Part shown: positions 35,989 to 44,824 of the stretch, in pieces
Layout: each line of letters begins with the position of its first letter
Position numbering within the stretch: the first letter of the stretch is position 1
DNA from: an uncultured Saprospiraceae bacterium
GTDB lineage: Bacteria; Bacteroidota; Bacteroidia; Chitinophagales; Saprospiraceae
NCBI GenBank assembly: GCA_937974625.1
Contig: CALJVJ010000130.1
Span: 1-51,541 of the forward strand
Length of the DNA: 51,541 nucleotides
Direction: 5' to 3'
Made by a program: the position numbers and the translations under genes
Notes under the pieces: generated by a model
Databases searched by the model: none
What the model was told of the DNA's origin: nothing
The model's input: the letters and a program-made list of their open reading frames with translations, nothing else

Positions 35989-36167
35989 CGACTCATTATT
36001 AACCTAAAAATTAGTTCTTGTATAGTCGCAAAATCTGCGCTAAAATGTCGAAATCAATTCATTTCAGTAGCTAATTCTATCCGGTCTGCTCTACTTTAAC
36101 ATTCTGCTAACTGAATTTCAACCTAAAATTAGTAATTTTATTCTAAATAAGTAAAATCTACCTAATT

Positions 36168-36857
36168 ATGTTATACACTAGGCCTATCTTGTCATTTTTC
36201 TTCCTATTAACGCTACATTTTTTTAATATTTCTCAAATTAGTGCGCAAGAAACAGATGTTTTAATGACTAATACTAGAGGGATTGATGAATATAGGTATG
36301 AAGGAATAAAAGGTAGTCCTTATATATACAGCGAATGGCAAACTGGAAAAATAATTAGTGTAGATGCAGATGTCATCGAAGGCGTTCCTTTAAATTTTAA
36401 TGGTGAAACCAATGGTTTCGAAATCAAGAAAGGTAATACTTATATTGAGCTAGACCCTCAATGGTACATTCGGGTAATTATCGATGGCAAGACCCCAGAA
36501 GAAGCAGTAGTCTTCCAGAAGAACTTTTTACATCCATTAAAAAATAAGTTTACGAGGCAAGTATACAAAGGAAAAAAATTAACTGTAGTAGAAGATTTTA
36601 TTTCTAAAATAGAAACAAAAACTATAAATAATGTTGGAAAAAATGAGGTAATTAAAAAGTTTTATAGTAAAACAAAATACTATCTCATCAAAGACCGGAA
36701 ACCAATATTGTTTAGATTGAAGAAAAAAGTCCTTTTACCGCTTTTGGGACACGAAAAAGAATTAGAAGAATTTCTAAAACAAGAAAAGATTAAGTTAAAT
36801 AACGAAAAAGATTTAATTCGTTTATTAACATTTTATGAAGAAAAAGGATTTGAATAG
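36168..36857 (+). CDS. Secreted protein of unknown function
   Basis: A 229-residue exported protein with a signal peptide of about 27 residues (FFFLLTLHFF then SAQE). The mature part has a beta-rich N-terminal half (YSEWQTGKIISVDADVIEGV, GFEIKKGNTYIELDP) and a strongly basic, Lys-rich helical C-terminal half, with EEFLKQEKIKLNNEKDLIRL near the end. There are no cysteines, sorting domain or transmembrane segments after the signal. I do not recognise the family. ATG at 36168. A stable hairpin follows at 36883. Confidence 0.65.
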   Translation: MLYTRPILSFFFLLTLHFFNISQISAQETDVLMTNTRGIDEYRYEGIKGSPYIYSEWQTGKIISVDADVIEGVPLNFNGETNGFEIKKGNTYIELDPQWYIRVIIDGKTPEEAVVFQKNFLHPLKNKFTRQVYKGKKLTVVEDFISKIETKTINNVGKNEVIKKFYSKTKYYLIKDRKPILFRLKKKVLLPLLGHEKELEEFLKQEKIKLNNEKDLIRLLTFYEEKGFE

Positions 36858-36882
36858 TGCTCTTAATTTTATATAAAAAAAA

Positions 36883-36911
36883 TTGGCAGTACTTCCGAAG
36901 AAGTCTGCCAA
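36883..36911 (+). terminator. Hairpin terminator after the secreted protein gene
   Basis: TTGGCAG...CTTC (36883-36896) pairs with GAAG...CTGCCAA (36900-36911) with one bulge, 26 bases past the stop codon, preceded by an A-run. A second smaller dyad around ATATC-TT-GATAT follows near 36950. Confidence 0.65.
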
Positions 36912-37079
36912 CAAAATTGCAGTCCGAGTTAAATTCTTTAATATCTTGATATTTAATTCAGACTCCGAAGGTTAGAATATTTTTATTGATTTTTTGATGT
37001 TCTTTATTAAAATATACAGATGATATTTTTTTATATCAGCCTACTCATTAATTAGCTCTTCAGTATACCATACAACACA

Positions 37080-37215
37080 TTTCACTGGCAATCAAGCACT
37101 TATATTTGAAAGCAGGAACAAAAAAAAATTCGACTTCATATCTTACAGGTGTAAGTAGAAGAATTTTTAAGCATTCTGGAAATTCTCCAAATAAAACTGG
37201 TAAATTTGGGAGATG
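37080..37215. repeat. Probable long palindrome F with strong 45-bp core
   Basis: 37124-37168 is nearly a perfect palindrome: AAAAATTC-CTTC-CTTACA, centre GG, then TGTAAG-GAAG-AATTTTT. Outward, TTATATTTG (37100-37108) mirrors CAAATAAAA (37188-37196) at the expected distance from the same centre. Beyond that the match fades. It occupies the middle of a 525-bp gap before the helicase gene that otherwise shows only the hairpins near 36883-36970. Confidence 0.6.
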
Positions 37216-37382
37216 AGGGAAATTTTTAGGTAAATGCGATAGTTCCCCCTTATTTTTTAACTCGGAGCTTAATGGAAGTATATCTGTTAAAATAGTCTAA
37301 ATTCACTCAATTATCACCATTTCTATAGATACTTTGCATTAAGACGGAGGAAAATTAGAAAGGTCACAAATATTTTAAAATT

Positions 37383-38672
37383 TTGTTAAAAAAAATTCCT
37401 TTACAGCTAAATGACGATTTTAAGTACGCTTTAGATACGCTTGAAAAAACCAATAAAAGCATGTTTATAACAGGACGTGCAGGGACAGGAAAATCTACTC
37501 TATTACAACTTTTCAGAAATACTACCCGAAAAAAAGTAGCAGTTTTAGCCCCTACAGGAGTAGCCGCATTGAACGTCAAAGGCCAGACCATTCATTCTTT
37601 CTTTAAATTCCCAGCCAAACCACTTCATAAAACAGAGATTAAACGATTACGGCAGCGAAAAATTTATCAAAAACTAGAAGTGCTCATCATTGATGAAATT
37701 TCTATGGTACGAGCTGACCTATTGGATAATATAGATTGGTTTTTAAGAAAAAATAGAGAAAATCCATTGCCGTTTGGAGGTGTTCAAGTTATCTTTTTTG
37801 GTGATTTGTTTCAACTCCCACCTGTTGTTGCAACCGAGCAAGAGAGAATGCTTTTTCGAATGCAATACACCAGTCAATATTTTTTCTCTGGTCATGTGTT
37901 TGAAGAGTTTGAATTAGAAATGATGGAATTGCGAAAAATCTATCGACAAGATGGTCGGCATTTCATTCGATTACTGGAATCTGTTCGACTCAACCTGATT
38001 GACTACGATGATTTAGCGGATTTAAACGAACGGCATATTCCAAATTTTGAACCAGAGGATTATTACATCACACTCTCCGCAAGAAATGCTACAGTCAACA
38101 GTATTAACACAAGAGAATTAAAACAATTAATCACGCCTGCTTCTGTTTATTTAGGCAAAGTAGAAGGCAGTTTTGATGTCCGCCTCTACCCTACGGAGCT
38201 AGCTTTAAGTTTGAAAGAAGGCGCACAGGTCATGTTCATCAAAAACGACCCAGAGCGAAAATTTGTGAATGGAACAATAGGGAAAATAGTAGAATTAACC
38301 AGCGAGGGCATTAAAGTAGTGGTCTTAATGAATGGAAGTGAACGGGTGATTGATGTGCCCAAATTAGAATGGGAAATTTTAAAATATACCGTTAACGAAA
38401 AAGATGACACTAAAATAGAGTCAAAATCTATCGGAAAATTCACCCAATATCCACTAAAATTGGCTTGGGCAATTACGATTCATAAAAGTCAAGGAAAAAC
38501 TTTTGAAAGAGTAATTATTGATTTAGGGAAAGGTGCATTTGAACATGGTCAAACGTATGTCGCATTAAGCCGATGTAAAACTTTAGAAGGCATTGTTTTG
38601 AAACAAGCATTAAAACCCTCGGATATAAAAGTAGATGAAAAGGTAGTTGATTTTTATGAACGACATTTTTAG
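37383..38672 (+). CDS. PIF1/RecD-like superfamily 1B DNA helicase
   Basis: A 429-residue ATP-dependent helicase of the PIF1/Dda/RecD2 type, which moves 5' to 3' on single-stranded DNA. Walker A is GRAGTGKST at 31-39; motif Ia includes APTGVAALNVKGQTIHSFF; Walker B is LIIDEIS with D104-E105; motif III is FFGDLFQLPPV; and the C-terminal UvrD_C_2 part has AITIHKSQGKTF and YVALSR. It may act in replication-fork or G-quadruplex processing. The start is TTG at 37383, because homologues begin at about this point and no ATG lies before Walker A in a better place. Convergent with the gene ending at 38706. Confidence 0.9.
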   Translation: MLKKIPLQLNDDFKYALDTLEKTNKSMFITGRAGTGKSTLLQLFRNTTRKKVAVLAPTGVAALNVKGQTIHSFFKFPAKPLHKTEIKRLRQRKIYQKLEVLIIDEISMVRADLLDNIDWFLRKNRENPLPFGGVQVIFFGDLFQLPPVVATEQERMLFRMQYTSQYFFSGHVFEEFELEMMELRKIYRQDGRHFIRLLESVRLNLIDYDDLADLNERHIPNFEPEDYYITLSARNATVNSINTRELKQLITPASVYLGKVEGSFDVRLYPTELALSLKEGAQVMFIKNDPERKFVNGTIGKIVELTSEGIKVVVLMNGSERVIDVPKLEWEILKYTVNEKDDTKIESKSIGKFTQYPLKLAWAITIHKSQGKTFERVIIDLGKGAFEHGQTYVALSRCKTLEGIVLKQALKPSDIKVDEKVVDFYERHF

Positions 38673-38705
38673 AGTAAGTAGATGGACAGAAATAATCTTT
38701 TTATC

Positions 38706-39920
38706 TCAAAAATCTTCCTTTAAATACCAGCTTAAAATAGCAATAGATAAAAAGGTATTGGTATAAAATAAATAAGAGAAAGGCATGATTAGAAAATTAT
38801 AGAAAAAAACGAGGCAAAGTTTTAAGCTACAAATGGCAAAAAAAGATTGGTTAATCCTTTCTTTAAATTTCCAGAAAAACCATAAACAGCATATAGGAAT
38901 TACTAGGTTAAAAATAAAAAACAAGCGATTAACAAATGGTACGTTTTCAAAAGAAAAGAATTTTATTAAACCTAAGTTAGTGTTAGCAAAACCATTAAAT
39001 TTCCATTCATTCGCCATTAAATGGTCTACATAAATTGTCGGTAAGCTAAGAATAACATCTAATTGCCAAAGTGCAGAAGTAAATAATAACAGCAAAAAGC
39101 AAATACTACCCACCGTAATAGCTATCTTAAAAGCAGTCTTTTTATTATCAAAATAAAATACATAAGCCAAATACATTAAAAACCAGAAAGCTAAAGCAAA
39201 ACGGCTCATGAGGCATAAACTCAGCGCTACGGCGATTAAATATGGTCGATTTTTAGCTAAGGCAAAAGCCAAGAAAAGATAATAGGCAATAACAATCGGT
39301 TCTTCTGAAAGGTAAATAAGTACGGATTTGGTATGTAATAAACCATCAATTAGGAAATATAATGGCAACGCAATTAGCAGTGCTTTAAAATTATAAAGCC
39401 CTTTTTTACCAATAAAAAAGATAAAAGAAATACCTCCTAAAAGCGCAACCATACTGGTCCATCTAATATCTGCTCCCAAATAAATGCTAGGAACAAATGG
39501 TAACCACATCGCTGGCAGGTAAATTGGTTCAGTGCCTTCCCAAAAAGGAACTAGCTCGTAAACCCCTTCTCCACTTAAAAACCGTTGTCCCATTATTTGG
39601 AGAATCGGCAACATATCCGCCATTTTATAATGCAGCTCAAATCTCTCGAATATTTTCACCGCCCATTCGTAGGCATAAGGTGTAAGGAGTATTAAAAAAG
39701 TTGTGTAAAAAAGTAAATGGAGTTGACGGAGGATTCGATTATTCTCCCCTTTAAAAGGAGTTGGATTAATTTTTAGAAGCGGTAAAATTGAAATAAAAAT
39801 ACCAGCAATAAAGTATAAAATAGAAGCCGTTTGGATAGCTATAGCCTTAGAAGTTGCTACCTGACAGTATGTCTCCAAGGTAACTAACAACACTAAAAGG
39901 AAAGACCAAGCACCTTTCAT
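38706..39920 (-). CDS. Polytopic membrane protein, glycosyltransferase 87-like
   Basis: A 404-residue inner-membrane protein with about 10 hydrophobic helices and a large non-membrane loop after helix 3 (MADMLPILQIMGQRFLSG, then YELVPFWEGTEPIYLPAMW). This arrangement recalls lipid-linked sugar transferases of the GT-C class such as GT87/DUF2029 mannosyltransferases, which use polyprenyl-phosphate sugars on the outer face. I cannot point to the catalytic aspartate with certainty. Its ATG overlaps the stop codon of the upstream DUF4056-like gene by four bases (ATGA), so the two are translationally coupled. Confidence 0.55.
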   Translation of the reverse strand: MKGAWSFLLVLLVTLETYCQVATSKAIAIQTASILYFIAGIFISILPLLKINPTPFKGENNRILRQLHLLFYTTFLILLTPYAYEWAVKIFERFELHYKMADMLPILQIMGQRFLSGEGVYELVPFWEGTEPIYLPAMWLPFVPSIYLGADIRWTSMVALLGGISFIFFIGKKGLYNFKALLIALPLYFLIDGLLHTKSVLIYLSEEPIVIAYYLFLAFALAKNRPYLIAVALSLCLMSRFALAFWFLMYLAYVFYFDNKKTAFKIAITVGSICFLLLLFTSALWQLDVILSLPTIYVDHLMANEWKFNGFANTNLGLIKFFSFENVPFVNRLFFIFNLVIPICCLWFFWKFKERINQSFFAICSLKLCLVFFYNFLIMPFSYLFYTNTFLSIAILSWYLKEDF

Positions 39921-41017
39921 TCCAATGCTTTTTTCCGTTCAGCTTTAGCGATTTTTCGTTCTAAAACCACTAATTCTTTTTGTTTATCCAAGAAAATATC
40001 TTTTTGTATAGCTTGAATTAAAAAGGGGAAATCAGCTTGAGAAATTTGTCGTTTTTTTCTGTTGGGAAAGAGTTTTCTAAAAGGGACTTTCTGATTTAAT
40101 TTGAAAGACAATGCATAATAATTAGATAAAAAATGGCCTGTTTCCGTCAATTGAGGAATGGCTAATTTAAAATCAATAGGATTCCCCTCACTATATCCTT
40201 CAATGAGTAGAGGTGCTACTGTGGGATACACGTCAAATTGTCTTTTTAATAGAATATGTTTGCTTGGTAATTTCCTTTCTCTAGTCCACCAAATATTTCG
40301 AACCGCCTCCATTGCCGTAATCGTTTCGGCTTCTGTTGGCACCGCCTCTAGATAAACCATGGCTTCATTTATCAAGTCAGTCATAGCTTCTTCGTAAGGC
40401 AACTCACTTTCAATGGCCATCATTCCTAAGGTAGCTCCCAATAAATTAGAATAAGCATCTTCGACGGAGAAGCTAGAAAAGCGTTCTGGCACAAAAGGAA
40501 TAGAAGATGCACCATACCAAGTCGCTATTTCATGCCACACAGATAAATCATAGGCAATCTTACCTGCCAATTGTCGAGCTGTTTTTTTAGTAATATCAGA
40601 AGGAATCATTAGAGACAATGTTTTCAAACCACCTTCATGACCCAATACTTTTAATATCTTGCCTTCATCTTTATTTTCTATAATCAAGTTATACAGATAA
40701 GCCGTCCAATCCGCTTGGTCTCGCACATGCCCCATATCAATAAACCCACCATTTTTAGTATAAATAATTCCGTTGCCTTCTCGTTTCTTTTTATCGCCTA
40801 AATATTTATGGTTCCCTAAATCATTGATACCGATAACCTCGGTCAATTTGAAACCAGGTACACCAATCATTTTCATTTCTGCCCCAAAAGAACAACAAGT
40901 CCGAATAATACGCGGAGGAGGAGTTGCCATCTTTTTAGAAGATAGCATTGGTTGCTTCGCCCAACTACAATTGGCACTAAGCAAAAAAAGGAAGGTAGTT
41001 AACAGTGCGGATTTCAT
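39917..41017 (-). CDS. DUF4056-like exported protein
   Basis: The 366-residue protein has a signal peptide (about residues 1-20, LLSANCSWA) and a domain with PPRIIRTCCSFGAEMKMIG, GNGIIYTKNGGFIDMGHVRD and WHEIATWYGASS, which I associate with DUF4056, a family without a known function. Conserved Cys, His, Asp and Glu residues (GHVRDQADW, HEIATW) suggest a metal site or hydrolase, but this is a guess. The C terminus is basic and predicted helical. A TACCTTTG promoter box lies 43 bases upstream, and the next gene overlaps by four bases, so they form a two-gene unit. Confidence 0.65.
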   Translation of the reverse strand: MKSALLTTFLFLLSANCSWAKQPMLSSKKMATPPPRIIRTCCSFGAEMKMIGVPGFKLTEVIGINDLGNHKYLGDKKKREGNGIIYTKNGGFIDMGHVRDQADWTAYLYNLIIENKDEGKILKVLGHEGGLKTLSLMIPSDITKKTARQLAGKIAYDLSVWHEIATWYGASSIPFVPERFSSFSVEDAYSNLLGATLGMMAIESELPYEEAMTDLINEAMVYLEAVPTEAETITAMEAVRNIWWTRERKLPSKHILLKRQFDVYPTVAPLLIEGYSEGNPIDFKLAIPQLTETGHFLSNYYALSFKLNQKVPFRKLFPNRKKRQISQADFPFLIQAIQKDIFLDKQKELVVLERKIAKAERKKALE

Positions 41018-41059
41018 AAATCTTATAACATTAAATTTTAACGTTTAGTTTATAATCCG

Positions 41060-41067
41060 CAAAGGTA
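41060..41067 (-). promoter_or_regulatory. -7 box of the DUF4056-like operon
   Basis: The minus strand reads TACCTTTG, matching TAnnTTTG, 43 bases upstream of the start codon. The -33 region overlaps the inverted repeat at 41079-41134 and has no TTTG. Confidence 0.5.
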
Positions 41068-41144
41068 GGGAAATAATAGTTGTAAGTTGTGAATTGTAAG
41101 TGGTAAGTTCAATTTACAACTCACCACTTACAACTCCACTATTT
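41068..41144. repeat. Self-complementary TTGTAAG word repeat at the OmpA gene 3' end
   Basis: GTTGTAAGTTGTGAATTGTAA (41079-41099 region) pairs with TTACAACTCACCACTTACAAC (41114-41134), and GGAAATAATAG/CTATTTCC extend the stem. The left arm also repeats TTGTAAG directly. The outer stem covers the stop codon of the OmpA-like gene, so it is likely the terminator for that gene. Confidence 0.7.
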
Positions 41145-43493
41145 CCTATATTCGACTTTAACATTTGCCCCTAGATTGGTAATTTTTACTTCCGTTCTTC
41201 TATTTTCTTGGTGTTCTGTTTCGCTACAATCTATGCCATCTGCACAATGATTTTTTAATAACTGTTCTCCGTAGCCTTTACCTTTGATTCTATTTCTCGT
41301 AATACCTCTATTCATCAGGTATTGTACAGCAGCATTCGCTCTTTTTTGAGATAGTTGTTCATTATAAGTAGGATTCCCTCGGCTATCTGTATGCGAATAA
41401 AGTTCAATCTCCATACTTGGATATTGGGTCAAAATATTGACTAAATTATCCAGTGCCGTCGAAGCATCACCTCTAATACTTGCTTTATTAAAATCATAAT
41501 ATACATCTTCCAGCGTAATAACTTGTCCTACTTCATAAGTTTCTATCCTCGGTTCAGGCTCAGGAGTTGGTGTAGGAATAGGTCTGACGTTGACAATAGG
41601 TTCCTCCACAGGAGCTACAACAGGAGTAGGGTTCTCTACATTTAAATATAAAATAGAAGTAATCGGCTTGGTCGTTTCACAATCCATTCCAGTAGTAGCA
41701 TACTTCTTTTTATCTTCTTGAAAACGTTCTTTTTTAGCCACGATTTCATAATCGCAATTACAATCTAAAAAGAATTTAAAATTGCCTTCATCATCAGAAG
41801 TTGTATTTTCATATTCTCCAGTACAGAAGTTAAATAGTGTCAGCGTAGCATTCGGAATGATTCTATTATATTCTTGATGAATAACCGCTCCATTTAAAGC
41901 AATACCTTGGCGTTTGGTGAGCGGCACTATCCATTCTGGTTTACGAGTTAGCTCATAAGCAGTGACTATTTTTTTAACGGCCGTATAACCTTGCTTTTCG
42001 ACTAAGATGGTATAGGTTTTACCTTGGCGAATATCAGGCTGTACTTTTCCCGTTGGGTCTGTAAGAAAACTAATAGTTTGTGGACGAAGGAGTCCTTCTT
42101 CATCCGTTTCATTTTTGACTTGTTTAGTAGAGGGAATGTTCCCTTTATTCTGATAAACACCTTCGACAACGGTCACTAAAGCATCTTCAATTTTATTTCC
42201 AGATACTTCATCAATTACCGTAATACTATTGCTAGTCCTATCTTCGATGGCCACAGCTTTAGTCCACGAATAAATATCATCTCCACCAAATCCACCTGCA
42301 CGATTAGAAGAAAAATATCCTTCTTCTCCATTTTCTAATTGGCTATAGCCAAAATCATCTTTGGCAGAATTAATAGGTTCCCCTACGTTTTCAGCCATGG
42401 TCCATTGGTTATCGATTTCTTTAGTTTGATATACATCCAGTCCACCAACACCTGCCCAGCCATTAGAAGCAAAAAATAGTTCCCCATTTTTATTAACAAA
42501 AGGAAAAATTTCATTTCCAGCAGTATTTACTTTTTCCCCTAAGTTTTCAGCAACAGACCAATAAGTACCAGAACGCACAGATTTATAAATATCCATTCCT
42601 CCCATTCCACCAGGTCGATTAGAAGCAAAGTATAAAGTATTCCCATCTGCTGATAAAGTTGGATGGCAAGTAGAATATTCAGGGTTATTAAAAGGTAATT
42701 CCTTCACATTACCCCATTTCTTATTATTCAGCTCAGCACTATAAATCTTTAAATCAACAATTTCTTTGGTATTTTTCCCCTCGTCATCATTTCTAGAAAA
42801 ATACATGACAGTTCCTTGCCTATTAAAAGTAGCGGTACCATCGTGGAAATCTCCATTAATTTGACCTTCTAATAATTCGACTGCATTAAAGCTCTGTGTA
42901 CCAATTTTTTTAGCAAAAAATAAGTCAGAAAAATTATCTTTAGTCCAGGTATCCTCAATACCATCTTTTGATTTTCCGCCACGAGTAGACGTAAAAACAA
43001 CTCCACCTTTATAAGGAACTGGGCTATAATCCAAGTGTCCAGAGTTCAAGGCTTTTGCATTAGTAACTGTTACATATTGTTTAGGGGTAAAAACCAAATT
43101 AGCACAATCTTTTACATTCGCTCTTGGGAAAGGGTAATTTTTTCCCATCAAGGCCAAATATTTATTATACCAATCCAGTGCTATTTCACATTTACCGTTA
43201 CTTTGGAGCATTTGAGCATAATGTAACATATCAATAGGCGCTGCATGCTCGGAAATAGATTGGGCATACCAGTATTCTGCAGACTCTGTATCCCCATTTA
43301 AGCGATAACTTTCTGCCAATCTAGCTTTTGCCACTTCATCTAAACCACTTTCTCCTAATTGCTGATATAAATCCGCAGCTTTTAAGTAACTAAGATGGTC
43401 ATAAGCTTTATCCGCCTGTAATTTCGCCTCTTTTTGCGCTGCTGCATTCAAACTTAGCGCTAAGATGTATAGTAGGAGAAATTGTTTTTTCAT
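41139..43493 (-). CDS. PorE-like OmpA protein (TPR, beta-propeller, CRD, OmpA_C)
   Basis: A 784-residue periplasmic/outer-membrane protein with the same order of domains as PorE of the type IX secretion machine: signal peptide (1-19), TPR region (about 20-140), a PD40/WD40-like propeller (about 150-420, blades with SADGNTLYFASNRPGG and GEEGYFSSNRAGGFGG), carboxypeptidase-regulatory-like segments (about 430-640), a Pro-rich linker (PTPTPEPEP) and an OmpA-like peptidoglycan-binding domain (about 670-784, with DFNKASI and SHTDSRGNPTYNEQLSQKRA). It probably attaches a surface system to the cell wall. Several paralogues are usual in this phylum, so it need not be PorE itself. It lies downstream of the PorP-like and adhesin genes. 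Confidence 0.88.
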   Translation of the reverse strand: MKKQFLLLYILALSLNAAAQKEAKLQADKAYDHLSYLKAADLYQQLGESGLDEVAKARLAESYRLNGDTESAEYWYAQSISEHAAPIDMLHYAQMLQSNGKCEIALDWYNKYLALMGKNYPFPRANVKDCANLVFTPKQYVTVTNAKALNSGHLDYSPVPYKGGVVFTSTRGGKSKDGIEDTWTKDNFSDLFFAKKIGTQSFNAVELLEGQINGDFHDGTATFNRQGTVMYFSRNDDEGKNTKEIVDLKIYSAELNNKKWGNVKELPFNNPEYSTCHPTLSADGNTLYFASNRPGGMGGMDIYKSVRSGTYWSVAENLGEKVNTAGNEIFPFVNKNGELFFASNGWAGVGGLDVYQTKEIDNQWTMAENVGEPINSAKDDFGYSQLENGEEGYFSSNRAGGFGGDDIYSWTKAVAIEDRTSNSITVIDEVSGNKIEDALVTVVEGVYQNKGNIPSTKQVKNETDEEGLLRPQTISFLTDPTGKVQPDIRQGKTYTILVEKQGYTAVKKIVTAYELTRKPEWIVPLTKRQGIALNGAVIHQEYNRIIPNATLTLFNFCTGEYENTTSDDEGNFKFFLDCNCDYEIVAKKERFQEDKKKYATTGMDCETTKPITSILYLNVENPTPVVAPVEEPIVNVRPIPTPTPEPEPRIETYEVGQVITLEDVYYDFNKASIRGDASTALDNLVNILTQYPSMEIELYSHTDSRGNPTYNEQLSQKRANAAVQYLMNRGITRNRIKGKGYGEQLLKNHCADGIDCSETEHQENRRTEVKITNLGANVKVEYRK

Positions 43494-43592
43494 GATGATT
43501 AATTATTTATTGTAATTGGGTTGCGGGTTTCGTTCGCACAAAATTTACAGGCTAAAGTAAGTGCTTAGACTGCATTAAATGAGCTTCGTTTT

Positions 43593-43704
43593 TACCACAT
43601 AGGCACTATAGTTTTTTCACAAAGGGAACCTAGTTTTACTTTTTAACAAATTCGCTTTAGTTCCTAAAACTATATTTAGTTATGTGTTTTTCACTAGGTG
43701 GCTA
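43593..43704. repeat. Imperfect palindrome E upstream of the PorE-like gene
   Basis: TAGTTTTA (43631-43638) and TAAAACTA (43665-43672) are perfect inverted copies, and CCACATAG (43595-43602) mirrors CTAGGTGG (43694-43701). The two pairs give centres of 43651 and 43648. The arms contain CACAAAG/CTTTAG-like words. It fills the 247-bp gap between the PorP-like and OmpA-like genes. Confidence 0.55.
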
Positions 43705-43740
43705 GATGGTAATAATTGTTAACTAAATTTTGTCTGACAT

Positions 43741-44670
43741 TTAAAAGAAACGTAAATTATTAATCTGTTCAGCAGATTCCGCTTTTTTGTTAAAGACATA
43801 AGAAAGCATTACTTCCACACTACCGTTAGAGTAAGAATTCAATTCTGTCATCGTAAAATCAAAAGCAGTGCCTATCCTAAAATTGGGATTAAACTGATAT
43901 TGAACTAAAGCTGAAAAAGAATCGCCTAAACGATAGTTTCCACCAATCCAAAAAGCATCCATGAAGATTAAATTAGCATTAACATCTATCTCAAAAGGGG
44001 TTTCTGCATTAAAACTAACCATTGCCCCAGGTTGTAATTTTATATTATTACTTAGTTTTGCTAAATAGCCAGTCATAAGGTAATAAGTTCGGAAATCAGT
44101 TCCATTACCCGCCACATCAAAATCTCTATAAATCGAGGTATTCAATAATTGAGGGAGTGATACCCCTAAATAAAAATTAGATTGTTCATAATACAGTCCA
44201 AAGCCAAAATTAGGTGCAATCGATGGGTCTTCACTAACAGGAATAGTGCCATCACCGATATCCAAAGGATTGGCTTCATTCCAGTCCATTTTACCTTGTT
44301 CGAGTCGACCATTAACCCCTAAACTTAATGTCCCCTTTCCTTCTGCTAAAGAAAATCTATAGGCATAACTAGCTTCCAAAGAATTGGCACGATTCATCCC
44401 TACTCTATCCGCGGTCATATTCAACCCAAAACCAGAACGTCCACCAAAAAATGGGGTGTGAAAATTGACCGTTGCAGTAGTAGGTGCGCCATCTAAGGAT
44501 AACCATTGATTCCGATAAAGTGCGGTGGCAGTTGGTACACCAGCGGCTCCTGCATAGGCAGGATTATAAGCCAGTTTATTAAACAGAAAATGAGTGTATT
44601 GCACATCATTCTGAGCAGTTAGCTGGCATACAGAACATGCAATAAGGATTGTAAAAATTAAGTGTTTCAT
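43741..44670 (-). CDS. PorP/SprF family outer-membrane protein
   Basis: A 309-residue beta-barrel protein of the family that anchors type B type IX substrates at the cell surface. After the signal peptide (MKHLIFTILIACSVCQLTAQ) comes the family opening DVQYTHFLFNKLAYNPAYAG, then repeated amphipathic strands (FGLNMTADRVG, YYEQSNFYLGVSLPQLL) and a closing strand that ends YVFNKK followed by a short tail. The frame extends to a TTG at 44697, but ATG at 44670 starts the signal peptide properly. It is directly downstream of the giant adhesin that carries a type B sorting domain, the usual partner arrangement. Confidence 0.92.
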   Translation of the reverse strand: MKHLIFTILIACSVCQLTAQNDVQYTHFLFNKLAYNPAYAGAAGVPTATALYRNQWLSLDGAPTTATVNFHTPFFGGRSGFGLNMTADRVGMNRANSLEASYAYRFSLAEGKGTLSLGVNGRLEQGKMDWNEANPLDIGDGTIPVSEDPSIAPNFGFGLYYEQSNFYLGVSLPQLLNTSIYRDFDVAGNGTDFRTYYLMTGYLAKLSNNIKLQPGAMVSFNAETPFEIDVNANLIFMDAFWIGGNYRLGDSFSALVQYQFNPNFRIGTAFDFTMTELNSYSNGSVEVMLSYVFNKKAESAEQINNLRFF

Positions 44671-44690
44671 TGAAAAAATATTGTTGCGAT

Positions 44691-44753
44691 GTTGCAATGT
44701 TGCGGTGTTGCGATGTTTGCGGTATTAACATCGCAACAATGAAACATTGCAAC
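44691..44753. repeat. Self-complementary GATGTTGC word repeat
   Basis: GTTGCAATGTT (44691-44701) and TTGCGATGTT (44708-44717) on one side pair with AACATCGCAA (44727-44736) and AACATTGCAAC (44743-44753) on the other, in the right order to make one hairpin. The word GATGTTGC is directly repeated. It lies at the 3' end of the adhesin gene and 21 bp upstream of the porP-like start, so it may reduce read-through. Confidence 0.75.
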
Positions 44754-44824
44754 TTTAATAATTACTAAAATTAAAGTCTTCGAATGTGTTACATAAGTTT
44801 GCAAATGGGTAGATATATTCTCTC

